64,000 bases of DNA from Arenibacter aquaticus. Its GTDB lineage: Bacteria > Bacteroidota > Bacteroidia > Flavobacteriales > Flavobacteriaceae. Every line of letters begins with the position of its first letter. The stretch's first letter is position 1. The notes below the pieces were generated by a model. It was given only the letters and a program-made list of their open reading frames with translations. It did no database searches and was not told the origin of the DNA. Made by a program: the position numbers and the translations under genes. The stretch spans positions 42,943 to 106,942 of the forward strand of contig NZ_RQPJ01000019.1 in NCBI RefSeq assembly GCF_003957295.1. Reading direction: 5' to 3'. Below are positions 38,375-47,702 of the stretch, piece after piece.

Positions 38375-38956
38375 TTATAACTGTTCTATTTTAATCCATT
38401 TTGGCAATGGTAGCGGTTGGTAACTCCTCATTTTATCCAGTAGTCCGTCAACGGTGTTATCTACCAACAACATATCGTAATGATCCTGCTTTAAGAAGCC
38501 CTTTGTGACCATTGTTCGTAACATGGCCAATAACTCATCATAAAACCCATTGATATTTAACAAGCCAATAGGTTTTTGATGAAGGCCCAATTGTGCCCAA
38601 GTAATCATTTCAAATAATTCCTCCATAGTGCCATATCCTCCTGGCAGGGTTAGAATAGCATCGGACAGTTCATGCATTTTTAATTTACGTTGGTGCATGT
38701 TTTTCGTAATAATAAGTTGGGTAAGTCCGTCATGAAAGACTTCCTTCAACTTCAGAAAATCGGGTATGACACCAATAACTTTTCCCTGTTCATCCAAAGC
38801 CCCTTGTGCCAATTTGCCCATAACACCAATTTTGGCAGCTCCGTAAACCAAGGTAATCCCCTCTTGGGCAAGCTTAGCCCCCAATCGATACGCAGATGCT
38901 ACTATTTCAGGGTCTTTCCCTTGACTACTACCACAAAAAACAACGATACTTTTCAT
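38375..38956 (-). CDS. LOG family protein (TIGR00730-type Rossmann fold)
   Basis: 193 residues, with the family motif PGGYGTMEELFEMITWAQLG near 105-124 and an N-terminal VVFCGSS. LOG proteins cleave nucleoside 5'-monophosphates (cytokinin riboside monophosphates in plants); bacterial ones act as nucleotide phosphoribohydrolases. Substrate here unknown. Directly upstream of ligA with no intergenic base, so certainly cotranscribed. Confidence 0.92.
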   Translation of the reverse strand: MKSIVVFCGSSQGKDPEIVASAYRLGAKLAQEGITLVYGAAKIGVMGKLAQGALDEQGKVIGVIPDFLKLKEVFHDGLTQLIITKNMHQRKLKMHELSDAILTLPGGYGTMEELFEMITWAQLGLHQKPIGLLNINGFYDELLAMLRTMVTKGFLKQDHYDMLLVDNTVDGLLDKMRSYQPLPLPKWIKIEQL

Positions 38957-39040
38957 ACTACGATGACCTCAATTATATAGGTAATTTTAAATAAACTTAT
39001 TGTTCCAGTTTCTCCATTTATAGCAAGCCAGGGCTTGCCC

Positions 39041-39916
39041 TTAAGGCCGCAAAACCCCTTTTAACATTCTGTGGTTCCCGAACATATCTTTTCGGAGTTC
39101 AATTTCTGAAAAATTTTCCTTACCCAAAAGCAGCTTGGTCTCTGTTCCCAAATATTGGTTTATCTCAAAAAAGAGCATGCCTCCAGGAGACAAGTGGTCT
39201 ATGGAAAATTGCACTATGCTATTATAAAAAAGCAATGGATCTTCGTTGGGCACAAAAAGTGCCATGTCCGGCTCATGTTCCAATACGTTTTTTTTCATCT
39301 CCTGCTTTTCCAATTCCCTTACATACGGGGGGTTGGAAACTACTATATCATATTTATCTTTATGGTCATGAACCTTAAGGATATCGGCCTCTATAAAATG
39401 TACCTCCACATTATTTGCCAAAGCATTGCGCTTGGCTACTTTAAGGGCCTTTTCAGAAACATCCATGGCAAATACTTTGGCATGGGGTATGTTTTTTGCC
39501 AAAGCTATGGCAATACAACCACTACCGGTTCCTATGTCCAAAATTCTGAGGCTATGCTCCTTGGATGTTTGTTTGGAATTCCGCTGTTGCACCAACTCCA
39601 AGATCCAAAACACCAATTCCTCTGTTTCCGGACGCGGAATCAAAACGTTTTCATCTACCTGCAAGCTCAGCTCACAAAAATGGGCATGACCTAGAATATA
39701 CTGTATTGGACGCTGCAATTTTAACTGACTTAAAGCATAAAACAAATCGGACTCTTTCTCTTTGGACACCACTAGATTAGGCTCTAAAGCCAGTATAAAT
39801 CTTTCCAGTCCCAAATAATGCTCTATCACCATGTAAAAAAAACTATCAACCTCTTCCTTGGGGAAAAGGGGATCTAGCTCTAGGTGATAAATATCTTTTA
39901 TCTCTTTTAATAACAT
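39041..39916 (-). CDS. prmC: Peptide chain release factor N5-glutamine methyltransferase
   Basis: Methylates the GGQ glutamine of RF1/RF2. 291 residues: an N-terminal helical domain, VLIPRPETEELV, the SAM motif ILDIGTGSGCIAIALA, and the hallmark VVSNPPYV. The tail includes FFEINQYLG. Its gene lies between the LOG/ligA pair and a GNAT gene on the same strand, with no overlap. Confidence 0.96.
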   Translation of the reverse strand: MLLKEIKDIYHLELDPLFPKEEVDSFFYMVIEHYLGLERFILALEPNLVVSKEKESDLFYALSQLKLQRPIQYILGHAHFCELSLQVDENVLIPRPETEELVFWILELVQQRNSKQTSKEHSLRILDIGTGSGCIAIALAKNIPHAKVFAMDVSEKALKVAKRNALANNVEVHFIEADILKVHDHKDKYDIVVSNPPYVRELEKQEMKKNVLEHEPDMALFVPNEDPLLFYNSIVQFSIDHLSPGGMLFFEINQYLGTETKLLLGKENFSEIELRKDMFGNHRMLKGVLRP

Positions 39917-39985
39917 TCCTTATACAATCATGATTTTCGATATTACCTTATGGAAAAATAGTAATGCTTGGATATAAATGGCCCT

Positions 39986-40471
39986 TCATATATTTTTAAT
40001 CATCCAAACAGAACAGGAATAGTGCCCAGTATTCCCCATGGGCTTTTCCAAATAATCAAAACCCCACTTTAGATATAGCTTTTGGGCATCCTTCATATAG
40101 GGCATGGTTTCCAGATAACACTGCTCATAACCGTATTCTGACGCTCGTTGCAGACATACATTTATCATCTTACTGCCCAATCCACGCCCTCTTGCTTCTT
40201 CCAAAAAATACATTTTCTGCAACTCGCAGACATTACCGTCATAATTTTCCAATTGGGCTATTCCTGCACAACCAATAATTTTACCTCCTTCATCAGCCAC
40301 AAAATAAGCGGCCTTAGGTGAGGTGTAATTTTCAAACATACTATCCAAGGATTTATCGGCATAGGCAGTACCCACCTTGGGCACCCCCAAATCCAATAAA
40401 ACCTTACGGATTACCTGGGCCACTTCTTCGTTGTCATTGGGCCTTATTTCCCTAATAGTGGTGACTAGCAT
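39986..40471 (-). CDS. GNAT family N-acetyltransferase
   Basis: 161 residues; acetyl-CoA binding motif MYFLEEARGRGLGSKMINV at about 87-105, then CYLETMPYMKDAQKLYLKWGF. Substrate unknown. Divergent from ribD: the two open frames abut at 40471/40472, which is one reason to place the ribD start further in. Confidence 0.92.
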   Translation of the reverse strand: MLVTTIREIRPNDNEEVAQVIRKVLLDLGVPKVGTAYADKSLDSMFENYTSPKAAYFVADEGGKIIGCAGIAQLENYDGNVCELQKMYFLEEARGRGLGSKMINVCLQRASEYGYEQCYLETMPYMKDAQKLYLKWGFDYLEKPMGNTGHYSCSVWMIKNI

Positions 40472-40513
40472 ATGATTACTGGATATCTGCCAATATTATT
40501 CTATTTTTACGAA

Positions 40514-41563
40514 GTGAAGATACACGAAAAATATATTTCAAGATGCATACAGTTGGCCAAAAATGGACTGGGAACCACCTTTCCCAATCCAATGGTTGGC
40601 AGTGTTATTGTACATAAAGACAAAATTATAGGCGAAGGATACACCAGTCCCTATGGCGGTGCACATGCCGAGGTAAACGCTATAAATTCCGTAAAAGAAA
40701 CCGCCCTTTTACAGGAGGCTACCCTATATGTTACGCTGGAGCCTTGTTCCCACTTTGGCAAAACCCCTCCCTGTGCAGATCTAATAATTAAGCATAAGAT
40801 CCCTAATGTCGTGATCGGGCTGCTGGATCCCCATGAAAAAGTTGCTGGTAAAGGAATTGAAAAACTAAAGGCCTCCGGATGCCAGGTTACAGTAGGCGTA
40901 ATGGAAGAGGAATGTAAGGAGCACCATAAGCGCTTTCTAAGCTTCCACCTGAAAAAAAGACCTTATATCATCCTGAAATGGGCAGAAACTGCCGATGGCT
41001 TTATAGCACCCAACAAAGACAAGAGAAGTAACGCACCAGAGCCTTTTTGGATAACCACCCCCTATTCCCAGCAACTTGTACATAAGTGGAGAAGTCAGGA
41101 GCAGGCTATTTTGGTAGGCACCAATACCGTCTTGGATGACAATCCCAAATTAAACGTCAGACATTGGAGCGGGAATAATCCGGTTAGAATTATTGTGGAT
41201 AAAACCCTTAAGGTGCCACCTCATTATCATGTATTGGATGGCAGTGTACAGACCATTGTCTTCACGGAACAGGATAAAACGTCTTCACAGGACGGACTTA
41301 TTTATGAGAAAATAAATTTCAAGGATCAGGTAGCTGCCCAAATTTGTAATGTCCTCTTAAAAAACAATATTGTCAGCGTCATTATAGAAGGAGGCGCAAA
41401 AACCCTACAGTATTTTATCGATTCCGGATTATGGGACGAGGCTAGGGTATTTAGGGGCAGCACCCTTTTTAAACATGGATTAAGGTCACCCACCCTCCAT
41501 GGAATACATTGTGGGCAAGAGCATATTGGGAATGACCTTTTAACACATATTAAAAATGATTAA
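40514..41563 (+). CDS. ribD: Bifunctional riboflavin deaminase/reductase RibD
   Basis: Catalyses deamination and side-chain reduction of the pyrimidine intermediate in riboflavin synthesis. From GTG 40514 it is 349 residues (MKIHEKYISRCIQLA), which matches family starts; an ATG at 40472 abuts the divergent GNAT start and is unlikely. The deaminase zinc site is H51-A-E53 with C78 and C87 (GGAHAEV, PCSHFGKTPPC). The reductase half has LKWAETADGFIA and VIIEGGAKTLQ. TATTTTTA at 40502-40509 resembles a -7 box right before the GTG. Overlaps the next gene by 8 bases. Confidence 0.95.
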   Translation: MKIHEKYISRCIQLAKNGLGTTFPNPMVGSVIVHKDKIIGEGYTSPYGGAHAEVNAINSVKETALLQEATLYVTLEPCSHFGKTPPCADLIIKHKIPNVVIGLLDPHEKVAGKGIEKLKASGCQVTVGVMEEECKEHHKRFLSFHLKKRPYIILKWAETADGFIAPNKDKRSNAPEPFWITTPYSQQLVHKWRSQEQAILVGTNTVLDDNPKLNVRHWSGNNPVRIIVDKTLKVPPHYHVLDGSVQTIVFTEQDKTSSQDGLIYEKINFKDQVAAQICNVLLKNNIVSVIIEGGAKTLQYFIDSGLWDEARVFRGSTLFKHGLRSPTLHGIHCGQEHIGNDLLTHIKND

Positions 41564-42158
41564 GAATATCATATTCGATTTTGGGGATATATTTATTAAT
41601 TTGGACAAACAGGTAGTATTCAAAGCCATGCAAAATTCCGGTATTCAGGAATTCTTGCCCAAATATCACGCATTGAACGCAGATTTTGAAATTGGAAAAA
41701 TTTCCCCTCAAGATTTTGTAGCACAACTGCAGCCCGATTTTCCCCATCTCTCCCCAAAGGAAATAATCGACATTTGGAATTCCATGTTATTGGATTTCCC
41801 AGACTACAGGTTAGAATTTATAGAGAATCTGGCCAAAGAAAACAACTATAGGCTATTTCTTTTGAGCAATACCAACTCCTTGCACATACCTCATGTAGAA
41901 CTCATCATGGGCACCAAAAGGTTTGAACGGTTTAAAAACTGTTTTGAACAGTTCTACCTTTCACATGAAATACAACTTAGAAAACCAAACGAAGAGATCT
42001 ATCAATTTGTACTGGAGCAAAATGATTTACAGGCAGAAAACACCTTTTTTATTGACGACACCAAAGAGAATACCGATGCCGCTGGAAAAATGGGAATAAA
42101 AACTTGGAATCTTTTGGTAGGCAAGGAAGATATTGTTCAGCTAAAGGAAAGAATATAG
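41556..42158 (+). CDS. HAD family hydrolase (HAD-IA type)
   Basis: 200 residues: motif I FDFGDIF with nucleophile D at about 8 and D at 11, motif II LLSNTN, a conserved lysine in RKPNEEIY, and motif III FFIDDTKENTDAA. This resembles YihX/epoxide-hydrolase-like phosphatases. Its start overlaps ribD by 8 bases; the dephosphorylation step of riboflavin synthesis that follows RibD has no dedicated gene in many bacteria and is done by HAD enzymes, so this is a candidate by position only. Confidence 0.92.
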   Translation: MIKNIIFDFGDIFINLDKQVVFKAMQNSGIQEFLPKYHALNADFEIGKISPQDFVAQLQPDFPHLSPKEIIDIWNSMLLDFPDYRLEFIENLAKENNYRLFLLSNTNSLHIPHVELIMGTKRFERFKNCFEQFYLSHEIQLRKPNEEIYQFVLEQNDLQAENTFFIDDTKENTDAAGKMGIKTWNLLVGKEDIVQLKERI

Positions 42159-42159
42159 T

Positions 42160-43023
42160 ATGCTGGATCTTGGACTAAGCATTCTCTTCTCGAGCCTGAT
42201 ATTTGTTATTTTCAAGTTGTTCGACACCTACAAAATAGAAACCCCCTATGCCATTACCACAAACTATATAGTAGCTTCTACGGTAGGCCTATTATTTTAT
42301 GACCAAGATATTGTTCTATCTTCAATTCCAGGCAAACCTTGGTTTTTTGGCACTTTGGCATTGGGCATCTTATTTATAGTGGTTTTTAATCTTATGGCGG
42401 CTGCCTCACAAAAAAGTGGTGTGTCCGTAGCTTCGGTGGCCACTAAAATGTCATTGGTAATTCCGGTACTGTTCGGGTTATTGGTATACAAGGAGCATTT
42501 AGGTCCGTTAAAGGTACTTGGCATTCTATTGGCACTGGTAGCGGTCTACTTTGCTTCGGTAAAGGAAAGGGTTATACCCATTAAAAAAAGTATCCTCCTT
42601 TTGCCCGCTCTGGTTTTTATTGGATCTGGGGTCATAGACACTAGTATTAAATACTTGGAGGAAACCTTGGTCCCCAAAGAAGAGTTCCCTCTTTTTTCTG
42701 CGATCGTTTTTGGTTCAGCCGCCTGCACCGGACTTATGGTAATGCTGGTTAAGTCTCCCAAAAAAGCAATTAGGCTAAATTTTAGAAACATACTTGGCGG
42801 TATAGCCCTAGGCGTACCCAACTATTTTTCCATATATTTCCTTTTACGCGCATTTCAGCACGAAACCCTTAACAGTGCTTCCATTTTCACAATAAACAAT
42901 GTAGCCATAGTAATGTTTTCTACGCTTCTGGGCATTGTTTTGTTCAAAGAAAAAGTAAGCTTCAAAAACTGGATCGGCATCACCTTAGCGGTCATTAGCA
43001 TCGTCTTGGTGGCATTTTTTTAA
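42160..43023 (+). CDS. EamA/DMT family transporter
   Basis: 287 residues, ten hydrophobic helices in two five-helix repeats, typical of drug/metabolite transporters. The first repeat ends near AAASQKSGVSVASVATKMS, the second contains TINNVAIVMFSTLLGIVLFKE. Substrate unknown. It starts one base after the HAD gene and is followed 6 bases later by the YigZ gene, so ribD-HAD-EamA-YigZ form one transcript. Confidence 0.9.
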   Translation: MLDLGLSILFSSLIFVIFKLFDTYKIETPYAITTNYIVASTVGLLFYDQDIVLSSIPGKPWFFGTLALGILFIVVFNLMAAASQKSGVSVASVATKMSLVIPVLFGLLVYKEHLGPLKVLGILLALVAVYFASVKERVIPIKKSILLLPALVFIGSGVIDTSIKYLEETLVPKEEFPLFSAIVFGSAACTGLMVMLVKSPKKAIRLNFRNILGGIALGVPNYFSIYFLLRAFQHETLNSASIFTINNVAIVMFSTLLGIVLFKEKVSFKNWIGITLAVISIVLVAFF

Positions 43024-43029
43024 AATTAC

Positions 43030-43644
43030 ATGATGGAATCGGATACCTATAAGACCCTAGCAGCTCCTTCGGAAGAAACATTACTTAAAGAACGCAAAAG
43101 CAAGTTTTACGGGTATGCCTTTCCAATTAAGGACGTAAAAGAAGTAAAACCTATTATTGAGGAATTGCGAAAATTACACCATACTGCCAACCACGTTTGT
43201 TACGCCTGGCAACTAGGCCCCAGTGGGGAACAATACAGGGCCAATGACGACGGAGAACCCAACAACTCTGCCGGAATGCCCATTTACGGACAAATACAGG
43301 CTTTTGAGGTTACAAATGTACTTGTTGCGGTAGCCCGTATTTTTGGTGGCACCAAACTGGGGGTGGGAGGATTAATTTCGGCCTATAGGACTGCTGCACA
43401 AATGGCACTGGAAGCTTCCAACATAGTTGAAAAAACCTTGAAGCAAGGCTATAGACTTTCTTTTGATTATTCGGAAATGGATAAAGTTATGCGCACCATT
43501 AAACAGCATCAATTGGAAATTACCTCCCAAAAAATGGAAATGGACTGCGTACTGGATATATCGGTAAGAAAAAAAGACGCGCAGGTGACCGAAGACGTAT
43601 TTTCCGCAATGTATCCTGTTAAAATAAAAAAACTAGACATTTAA
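43030..43644 (+). CDS. YigZ/IMPACT family protein
   Basis: 204 residues. N-terminal UPF0029 (Impact) domain with KERKSKFYGYAFPI, NHVCYAWQLG, RANDDGEPNNSAGMPIYGQI and RIFGGTKLGVGGLISAYR, then a shorter C-terminal domain of the DUF1949 type. Function is uncertain; eukaryotic IMPACT regulates GCN2. The 3' end overlaps the convergent thioesterase gene by 12 bases. Confidence 0.95.
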   Translation: MMESDTYKTLAAPSEETLLKERKSKFYGYAFPIKDVKEVKPIIEELRKLHHTANHVCYAWQLGPSGEQYRANDDGEPNNSAGMPIYGQIQAFEVTNVLVAVARIFGGTKLGVGGLISAYRTAAQMALEASNIVEKTLKQGYRLSFDYSEMDKVMRTIKQHQLEITSQKMEMDCVLDISVRKKDAQVTEDVFSAMYPVKIKKLDI

Positions 43645-44031
43645 CTTATCAAGAATGTAATCTGGACATTTTACAGGCTTGTTGGACTTCATATCCATGA
43701 AAGCTAAAACAGTGTTCGCCTCTATTAACAGATCCCCTTCCTGGTTACGTATCTCATAGTCAAATTCTATTTTGACCATGGGCTTTTTTTTGATGTATGT
43801 AGTAACGGTTATCAAGTCGTCATAGACCGCTGATTTCTTGAATTTTATGTTTAAGGAAATTACGGGCAACATAATCCCGTTTTCTTCCATAGCCTTGTAG
43901 GAAATCCCCATTGATCGTAACCACTCTACCCTTCCCATCTCCAGGTATTGCGCGTAATTTCCGTGATAAACAACCCCCATTTGATCTGTTTCCCCGTATC
44001 GCACCCTAAAAGAAATCTCATTAAAATCCAT
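43633..44031 (-). CDS. Acyl-CoA thioesterase (4-hydroxybenzoyl-CoA thioesterase type)
   Basis: Single hot-dog fold of 132 residues, beginning RVRYGETDQMGVVYHGNYAQYLEMGR with catalytic D16 in ETDQMG. This is the YbgC/FadM-type signature. It hydrolyses acyl-CoA thioesters; which chain is unknown. Convergent with YigZ and divergent from dnaA. Confidence 0.92.
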   Translation of the reverse strand: MDFNEISFRVRYGETDQMGVVYHGNYAQYLEMGRVEWLRSMGISYKAMEENGIMLPVISLNIKFKKSAVYDDLITVTTYIKKKPMVKIEFDYEIRNQEGDLLIEANTVLAFMDMKSNKPVKCPDYILDKLNV

Positions 44032-44230
44032 ATTATTTCGCCTAAAACCTTTATATTTAAAAATGTGAAAATTATGCTCGCAACATGAGAAAAAAAAAGA
44101 GAATATTCAACCTCTTTGTATTTTTTTTTTAGAATATTTGTTCACATATTTGCCTACTTGATAATGCTAATTTATCTAGCGCAATATCATCATTAATTTA
44201 CACTAACCACAAAAAAAGAAAACATTAAAA
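44032..44230. other. dnaA upstream region
   Basis: About 200 bases between divergent thioesterase and dnaA genes, very AT-rich with T runs. TTTG-containing elements (for example CATATTTG at 44145-44152) could belong to the dnaA promoter but are not at the best spacing. One DnaA-box-like TTGTTCACA stands at 44138-44146; there is no cluster, so it is not evidence of an origin. It may serve autoregulation. Confidence 0.4.
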
Positions 44231-45655
44231 ATGAGTGTTACTGCAACTTCCGTATGGAACCATTGTTTGGGCTTTATCAAGGACAATATCCAACCGCAGG
44301 CATTCAAAACTTGGTTTGAACCTATTAAACCTATCAAGCTTACCGACAATGCTTTAAGTATTCAGGTGCCCAGTAAATTCTTTTACGAATGGTTAGAAGA
44401 GCACTATGTAAAATTACTAAAAGTAGCCCTTACCAAAGAGCTAGGTGAGACCGCCAAATTGGTGTACATCATAAAGATGGAAAACACCTATGGCAATCGT
44501 GAACCCTTTACAGAAAAAATTCCAAGTTCCAACAGGTCCCAGGTAGAACCCCAAGAATTGGACGTAGCCATAAAATCCAAAAACCCGGAGTTGAAAAATC
44601 CTTTTGTTATTCCGGGCATAAGAAACATAAAAATAGAATCCCAACTAAACCCAAATTACAATTTTGAAAACTTTTTGGAGGGGGATTCCAATAGATTGGC
44701 CAGGTCGGCCGGAATGGCCGTTGCCAACAAACCGGGAGGAACCTCATTTAATCCATTGTTGGTTTTTGGCGGCGTAGGTTTGGGAAAAACACACTTGGCC
44801 CATGCCATTGGTGTTGAAATAAAAGACAAGTACCCGGAAAGAACGGTTTTGTATATTTCTGCGGAAAAATTCACCCAACAATATATTGAGTCGGTCAAGA
44901 AAAATACTAGGAACGATTTTATCCATTTCTACCAACTGATCGATGTGCTCATTATAGATGACGTACAATTCTTATCCGGTAAGTCGGGAACACAAGATGT
45001 CTTCTTCCATATTTTTAACCACTTGCACCAAAATGGCAAGCAGGTAATATTAACCTCTGACAAGGCTCCTGTTGACATGCAGGATATTGAGCAGCGCTTA
45101 TTATCGCGATTCAAATGGGGCTTATCCGCGGAATTGCAGACACCGGATTACGAAACCAGGATCTCTATACTAAAAAATAAATTGTACCGTGACGGGGTAG
45201 AAATGCCCGAGGACATTATAGACTACGTGGCCAAACACATAAAATCCAATATCCGTGAATTGGAAGGGGCCATAATTTCCCTGATAGCACAGTCTTCTTT
45301 CAACAAAAAAGAAGTTACCTTGGAGTTGGCACAATTGGTAGTAGAAAAGTTTGTTAAAAATACCAAGCGCGAAGTATCTATAGATTACATCCAAAAAGTA
45401 GTCTCCGATTATTTTGAAATGGATGTTGCCACATTACAATCCAAAACCAGGAAAAGACATATTGTCCAAGCCAGACAACTGGCAATGTTCTTTGCCAAAA
45501 AGTTTACCAAAGCCTCGTTGGCCAGTATTGGATCGCAAATTGGAAAAAGGGACCATGCCACGGTATTGCACGCTTGCAAAACTGTTGATAATCTTGCGGA
45601 AACCGACAAGCAATTCAGAAAGTACATAGACGACTTAACCAAGAAATTTTCCTAA
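44231..45655 (+). CDS. dnaA: Chromosomal replication initiator DnaA
   Basis: 474 residues in the usual four domains: domain I (1-85), a short linker, AAA+ domain III with Walker A GGVGLGKTHLAHA, Walker B VLIIDDVQFL and sensor motif LLSRFKWGL, and the DNA-binding domain IV with the signature IGKRDHATVLHACKTV. It is followed 13 bases later by the LMW phosphatase gene, with which it may be cotranscribed. Confidence 0.98.
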   Translation: MSVTATSVWNHCLGFIKDNIQPQAFKTWFEPIKPIKLTDNALSIQVPSKFFYEWLEEHYVKLLKVALTKELGETAKLVYIIKMENTYGNREPFTEKIPSSNRSQVEPQELDVAIKSKNPELKNPFVIPGIRNIKIESQLNPNYNFENFLEGDSNRLARSAGMAVANKPGGTSFNPLLVFGGVGLGKTHLAHAIGVEIKDKYPERTVLYISAEKFTQQYIESVKKNTRNDFIHFYQLIDVLIIDDVQFLSGKSGTQDVFFHIFNHLHQNGKQVILTSDKAPVDMQDIEQRLLSRFKWGLSAELQTPDYETRISILKNKLYRDGVEMPEDIIDYVAKHIKSNIRELEGAIISLIAQSSFNKKEVTLELAQLVVEKFVKNTKREVSIDYIQKVVSDYFEMDVATLQSKTRKRHIVQARQLAMFFAKKFTKASLASIGSQIGKRDHATVLHACKTVDNLAETDKQFRKYIDDLTKKFS

Positions 45656-45668
45656 AAGCTACTGAGTC

Positions 45669-46136
45669 ATGGGATTCAAGGTACTTATGGTCTGTTTAGG
45701 AAATATCTGCAGGTCCCCCTTGGCCCAAGGCATCCTGGAAAGCAAATTGGACCCTACATTTTTTCAGGTAGATTCTGCCGGTACGGCCAGTTATCATCTT
45801 GGAAAAAAACCAGACCACCGATCTATAGCTGTAGCCAATAAATATGGGATTGACATTAGCCATCAGCGCTGTAGGCAATTTGCCGCTAGGGACTTTACAG
45901 AATACGACCTTATTTTTGCGATGGATAAAAGCAATTACCACAATATTATTGCCCTAGCAAGGAACAATAAGGAGAAGGCAAAGGTGAGCTTACTGCTACA
46001 AGCCACACAATTAACACACCAAGAAGTTCCGGACCCCTATTACGGGGGCGAAGATAGGTTTGAGGAAGTCTATCATTTAATAGATAAGGCTTGCAGTGCA
46101 ATAGCACGGAACTTAATCCAAAATACATCTAACTAA
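45669..46136 (+). CDS. Low-molecular-weight protein tyrosine phosphatase
   Basis: 155 residues; the P-loop C-x5-R is at residues 9-15 (VCLGNICRSP) and the general-acid aspartate is in VPDPYYGG. It may dephosphorylate proteins of capsule/exopolysaccharide control or arsenate-like substrates, but the context (after dnaA, one base before the RsmI-like gene) does not indicate which. Confidence 0.95.
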   Translation: MGFKVLMVCLGNICRSPLAQGILESKLDPTFFQVDSAGTASYHLGKKPDHRSIAVANKYGIDISHQRCRQFAARDFTEYDLIFAMDKSNYHNIIALARNNKEKAKVSLLLQATQLTHQEVPDPYYGGEDRFEEVYHLIDKACSAIARNLIQNTSN

Positions 46137-46137
46137 A

Positions 46138-46860
46138 ATGGATCAATTTAAAGGTAATCTCGGAAAACTCTATCTAATACCTACCACATTGGGAGACAAT
46201 GAGCCATTGGAAGTATTACCCATTTCCATAAAAAGGACCATAGAGGAAATTGACCATTACATTGTTGAGAACGAAAAAACCGCCAGGCATTTTATAAAAA
46301 AGATAAGCTCAAAAAAATCACAACCCAGCTTAGAGATCAACCTACTTAACAAATTTACCGAAGCTGAAATAATTCCTACTTTTCTAGATCCATGTTTTCA
46401 AGGTTTCAATGTAGGCATACTTTCGGAAGCGGGCTGCCCCGGAATTGCGGATCCTGGAGCCGATATTGTTCGTATAGCCCATCAAAAAGGCATACAGGTG
46501 GTTCCTTTGGTAGGCCCCTCCTCCATCCTACTTGCCCTTATGGCCAGCGGACTAAACGGACAAAGTTTTGCCTTTAACGGCTATCTACCCATAGAGACCA
46601 CAGAGCGTAAGCGAAGCATTAAAAAATTTGAAAAGCTATCCAGGGAAAATAACCAATCCCAAATATTTATAGAGACCCCCTATAGAAATGACAAACTCCT
46701 GGCCGAATTAACCAAAACACTTTCTCCCCAGACCTTGATCTGCATCGCCTGTGACATTACCCTGCCAACGGAATTTATAGCAACAAAAACGGCCCTAGAA
46801 TGGCAAAAAACCACGGTTGACCTCCATAAAAGACCCACTATATTTATATTGCACGCATAA
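46138..46860 (+). CDS. RsmI-like SAM-dependent methyltransferase
   Basis: 240 residues, tetrapyrrole-methylase fold. Motifs typical of RsmI: SEAGCPGIADPGADIVR and VPLVGPSSILLALMASGLNG, then FNGYLP. Starts KLYLIPTTLGDNEP rather than the canonical LYVVATPIGN of true RsmI, so it is probably the second, divergent paralogue found in Bacteroidota and the target base is not certain. Confidence 0.88.
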   Translation: MDQFKGNLGKLYLIPTTLGDNEPLEVLPISIKRTIEEIDHYIVENEKTARHFIKKISSKKSQPSLEINLLNKFTEAEIIPTFLDPCFQGFNVGILSEAGCPGIADPGADIVRIAHQKGIQVVPLVGPSSILLALMASGLNGQSFAFNGYLPIETTERKRSIKKFEKLSRENNQSQIFIETPYRNDKLLAELTKTLSPQTLICIACDITLPTEFIATKTALEWQKTTVDLHKRPTIFILHA

Positions 46861-46915
46861 AAAAAGCCCTAACATTTACATGTCAAGGCCTTCTATTTAC
46901 ATTTTTACGCAGTTT

Positions 46916-47545
46916 CTATATTCTGGGATTTCTCCTTGACGGTACATGCGACATATCGTAGCCAGAGAACTTCTTGATGTAATATGAAACCGATGAACCA
47001 AAGTCATCATTTACATTTAATTGTCCATAGGACCTTAAATATTTTTTTACATTTCCGGCCCCGGCCAAATGTGCCGCCGCCAATATTCCTGATTCTGTAA
47101 TCTCCTGTCCATTGATTACCTTACCTACAAAGCGTTTAATATCCCTTCTAAGTATCCATTTGTTCCTAGAAAGGTTGGTATGAAACACCCTCTCCTGCAA
47201 AATAGGATCGTTAAGAAATAAAGTAGCATTGTACACACCAAGTAACTCTAGCGTACCAATACCAAATTGGTATTTTCCCAGATAACCCAATGCATTGGTC
47301 GTAAAATAATTTCCTTGAGATTCCTTAAAGGCCAAAGCCTCTTTAAACCCGTTATAGGAAGTACCTAAAAAGGGTGGCGCAACCATAGAAGATTTTAAAA
47401 TGGTTTTGTGCTTGGGAAACAAAACTTCAGTAGGCCCATTTACTCTTAACGCTTCAGGGACCACGGACTTAACCGGTCTAAACCCAAAACTAACAAGAAT
47501 AAAAATCATGATAACGGGGAACAAAAAACTTGTCCACTTTCTCAT
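46916..47545 (-). CDS. Exported lysozyme-like (lytic transglycosylase-fold) protein
   Basis: 209 residues with an N-terminal membrane/signal segment (7-24). The core FKEALAFKESQGNYFTTNALGYLGKYQFG looks like a goose-type/SLT-like catalytic region, with the glutamate of FKESQGNY as candidate acid, followed by GILAAAHLAGAGNVKKYL, which resembles the AAHLGG motif of lysozyme-like proteins. It probably acts on peptidoglycan in the periplasm; activity is inferred. Its 3' end meets that of the RsmI-like gene 55 bases away. Confidence 0.75.
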   Translation of the reverse strand: MRKWTSFLFPVIMIFILVSFGFRPVKSVVPEALRVNGPTEVLFPKHKTILKSSMVAPPFLGTSYNGFKEALAFKESQGNYFTTNALGYLGKYQFGIGTLELLGVYNATLFLNDPILQERVFHTNLSRNKWILRRDIKRFVGKVINGQEITESGILAAAHLAGAGNVKKYLRSYGQLNVNDDFGSSVSYYIKKFSGYDMSHVPSRRNPRI

Positions 47546-47601
47546 ATTTTTGTTTTCTTAAGACTTACAGCCCAAAAATAGCCTGCTTAAATTTCACGCT
47601 A

Positions 47602-47609
47602 CAAATATA
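47602..47609 (-). promoter_or_regulatory. Probable -7 box of the lysozyme-like gene
   Basis: Minus strand TATATTTG (TAnnTTTG) about 57 bases before the start codon; no ideal upstream TTG was found. Confidence 0.4.
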
Positions 47610-47702
47610 CGGCCCATTTTGAAAAGCACCTCTATTTTAACGCAATTTTGTACAAAAAGAGATTTACACCGGACGAATGGTCTATAAATAACGACCACTT
47701 AC

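Noticed and set aside
44138..44146. DnaA-box-like TTGTTCACA upstream of dnaA, possible origin
   Set aside because: Only one imperfect box and no cluster or AT-rich unwinding repeats; dnaA location alone does not mark the origin in this phylum.
46861..46915. Terminator between the RsmI-like and lysozyme-like genes
   Set aside because: The AGCCC/GGCCT-type pairing is interrupted by mismatches and bulges; no clean stem.
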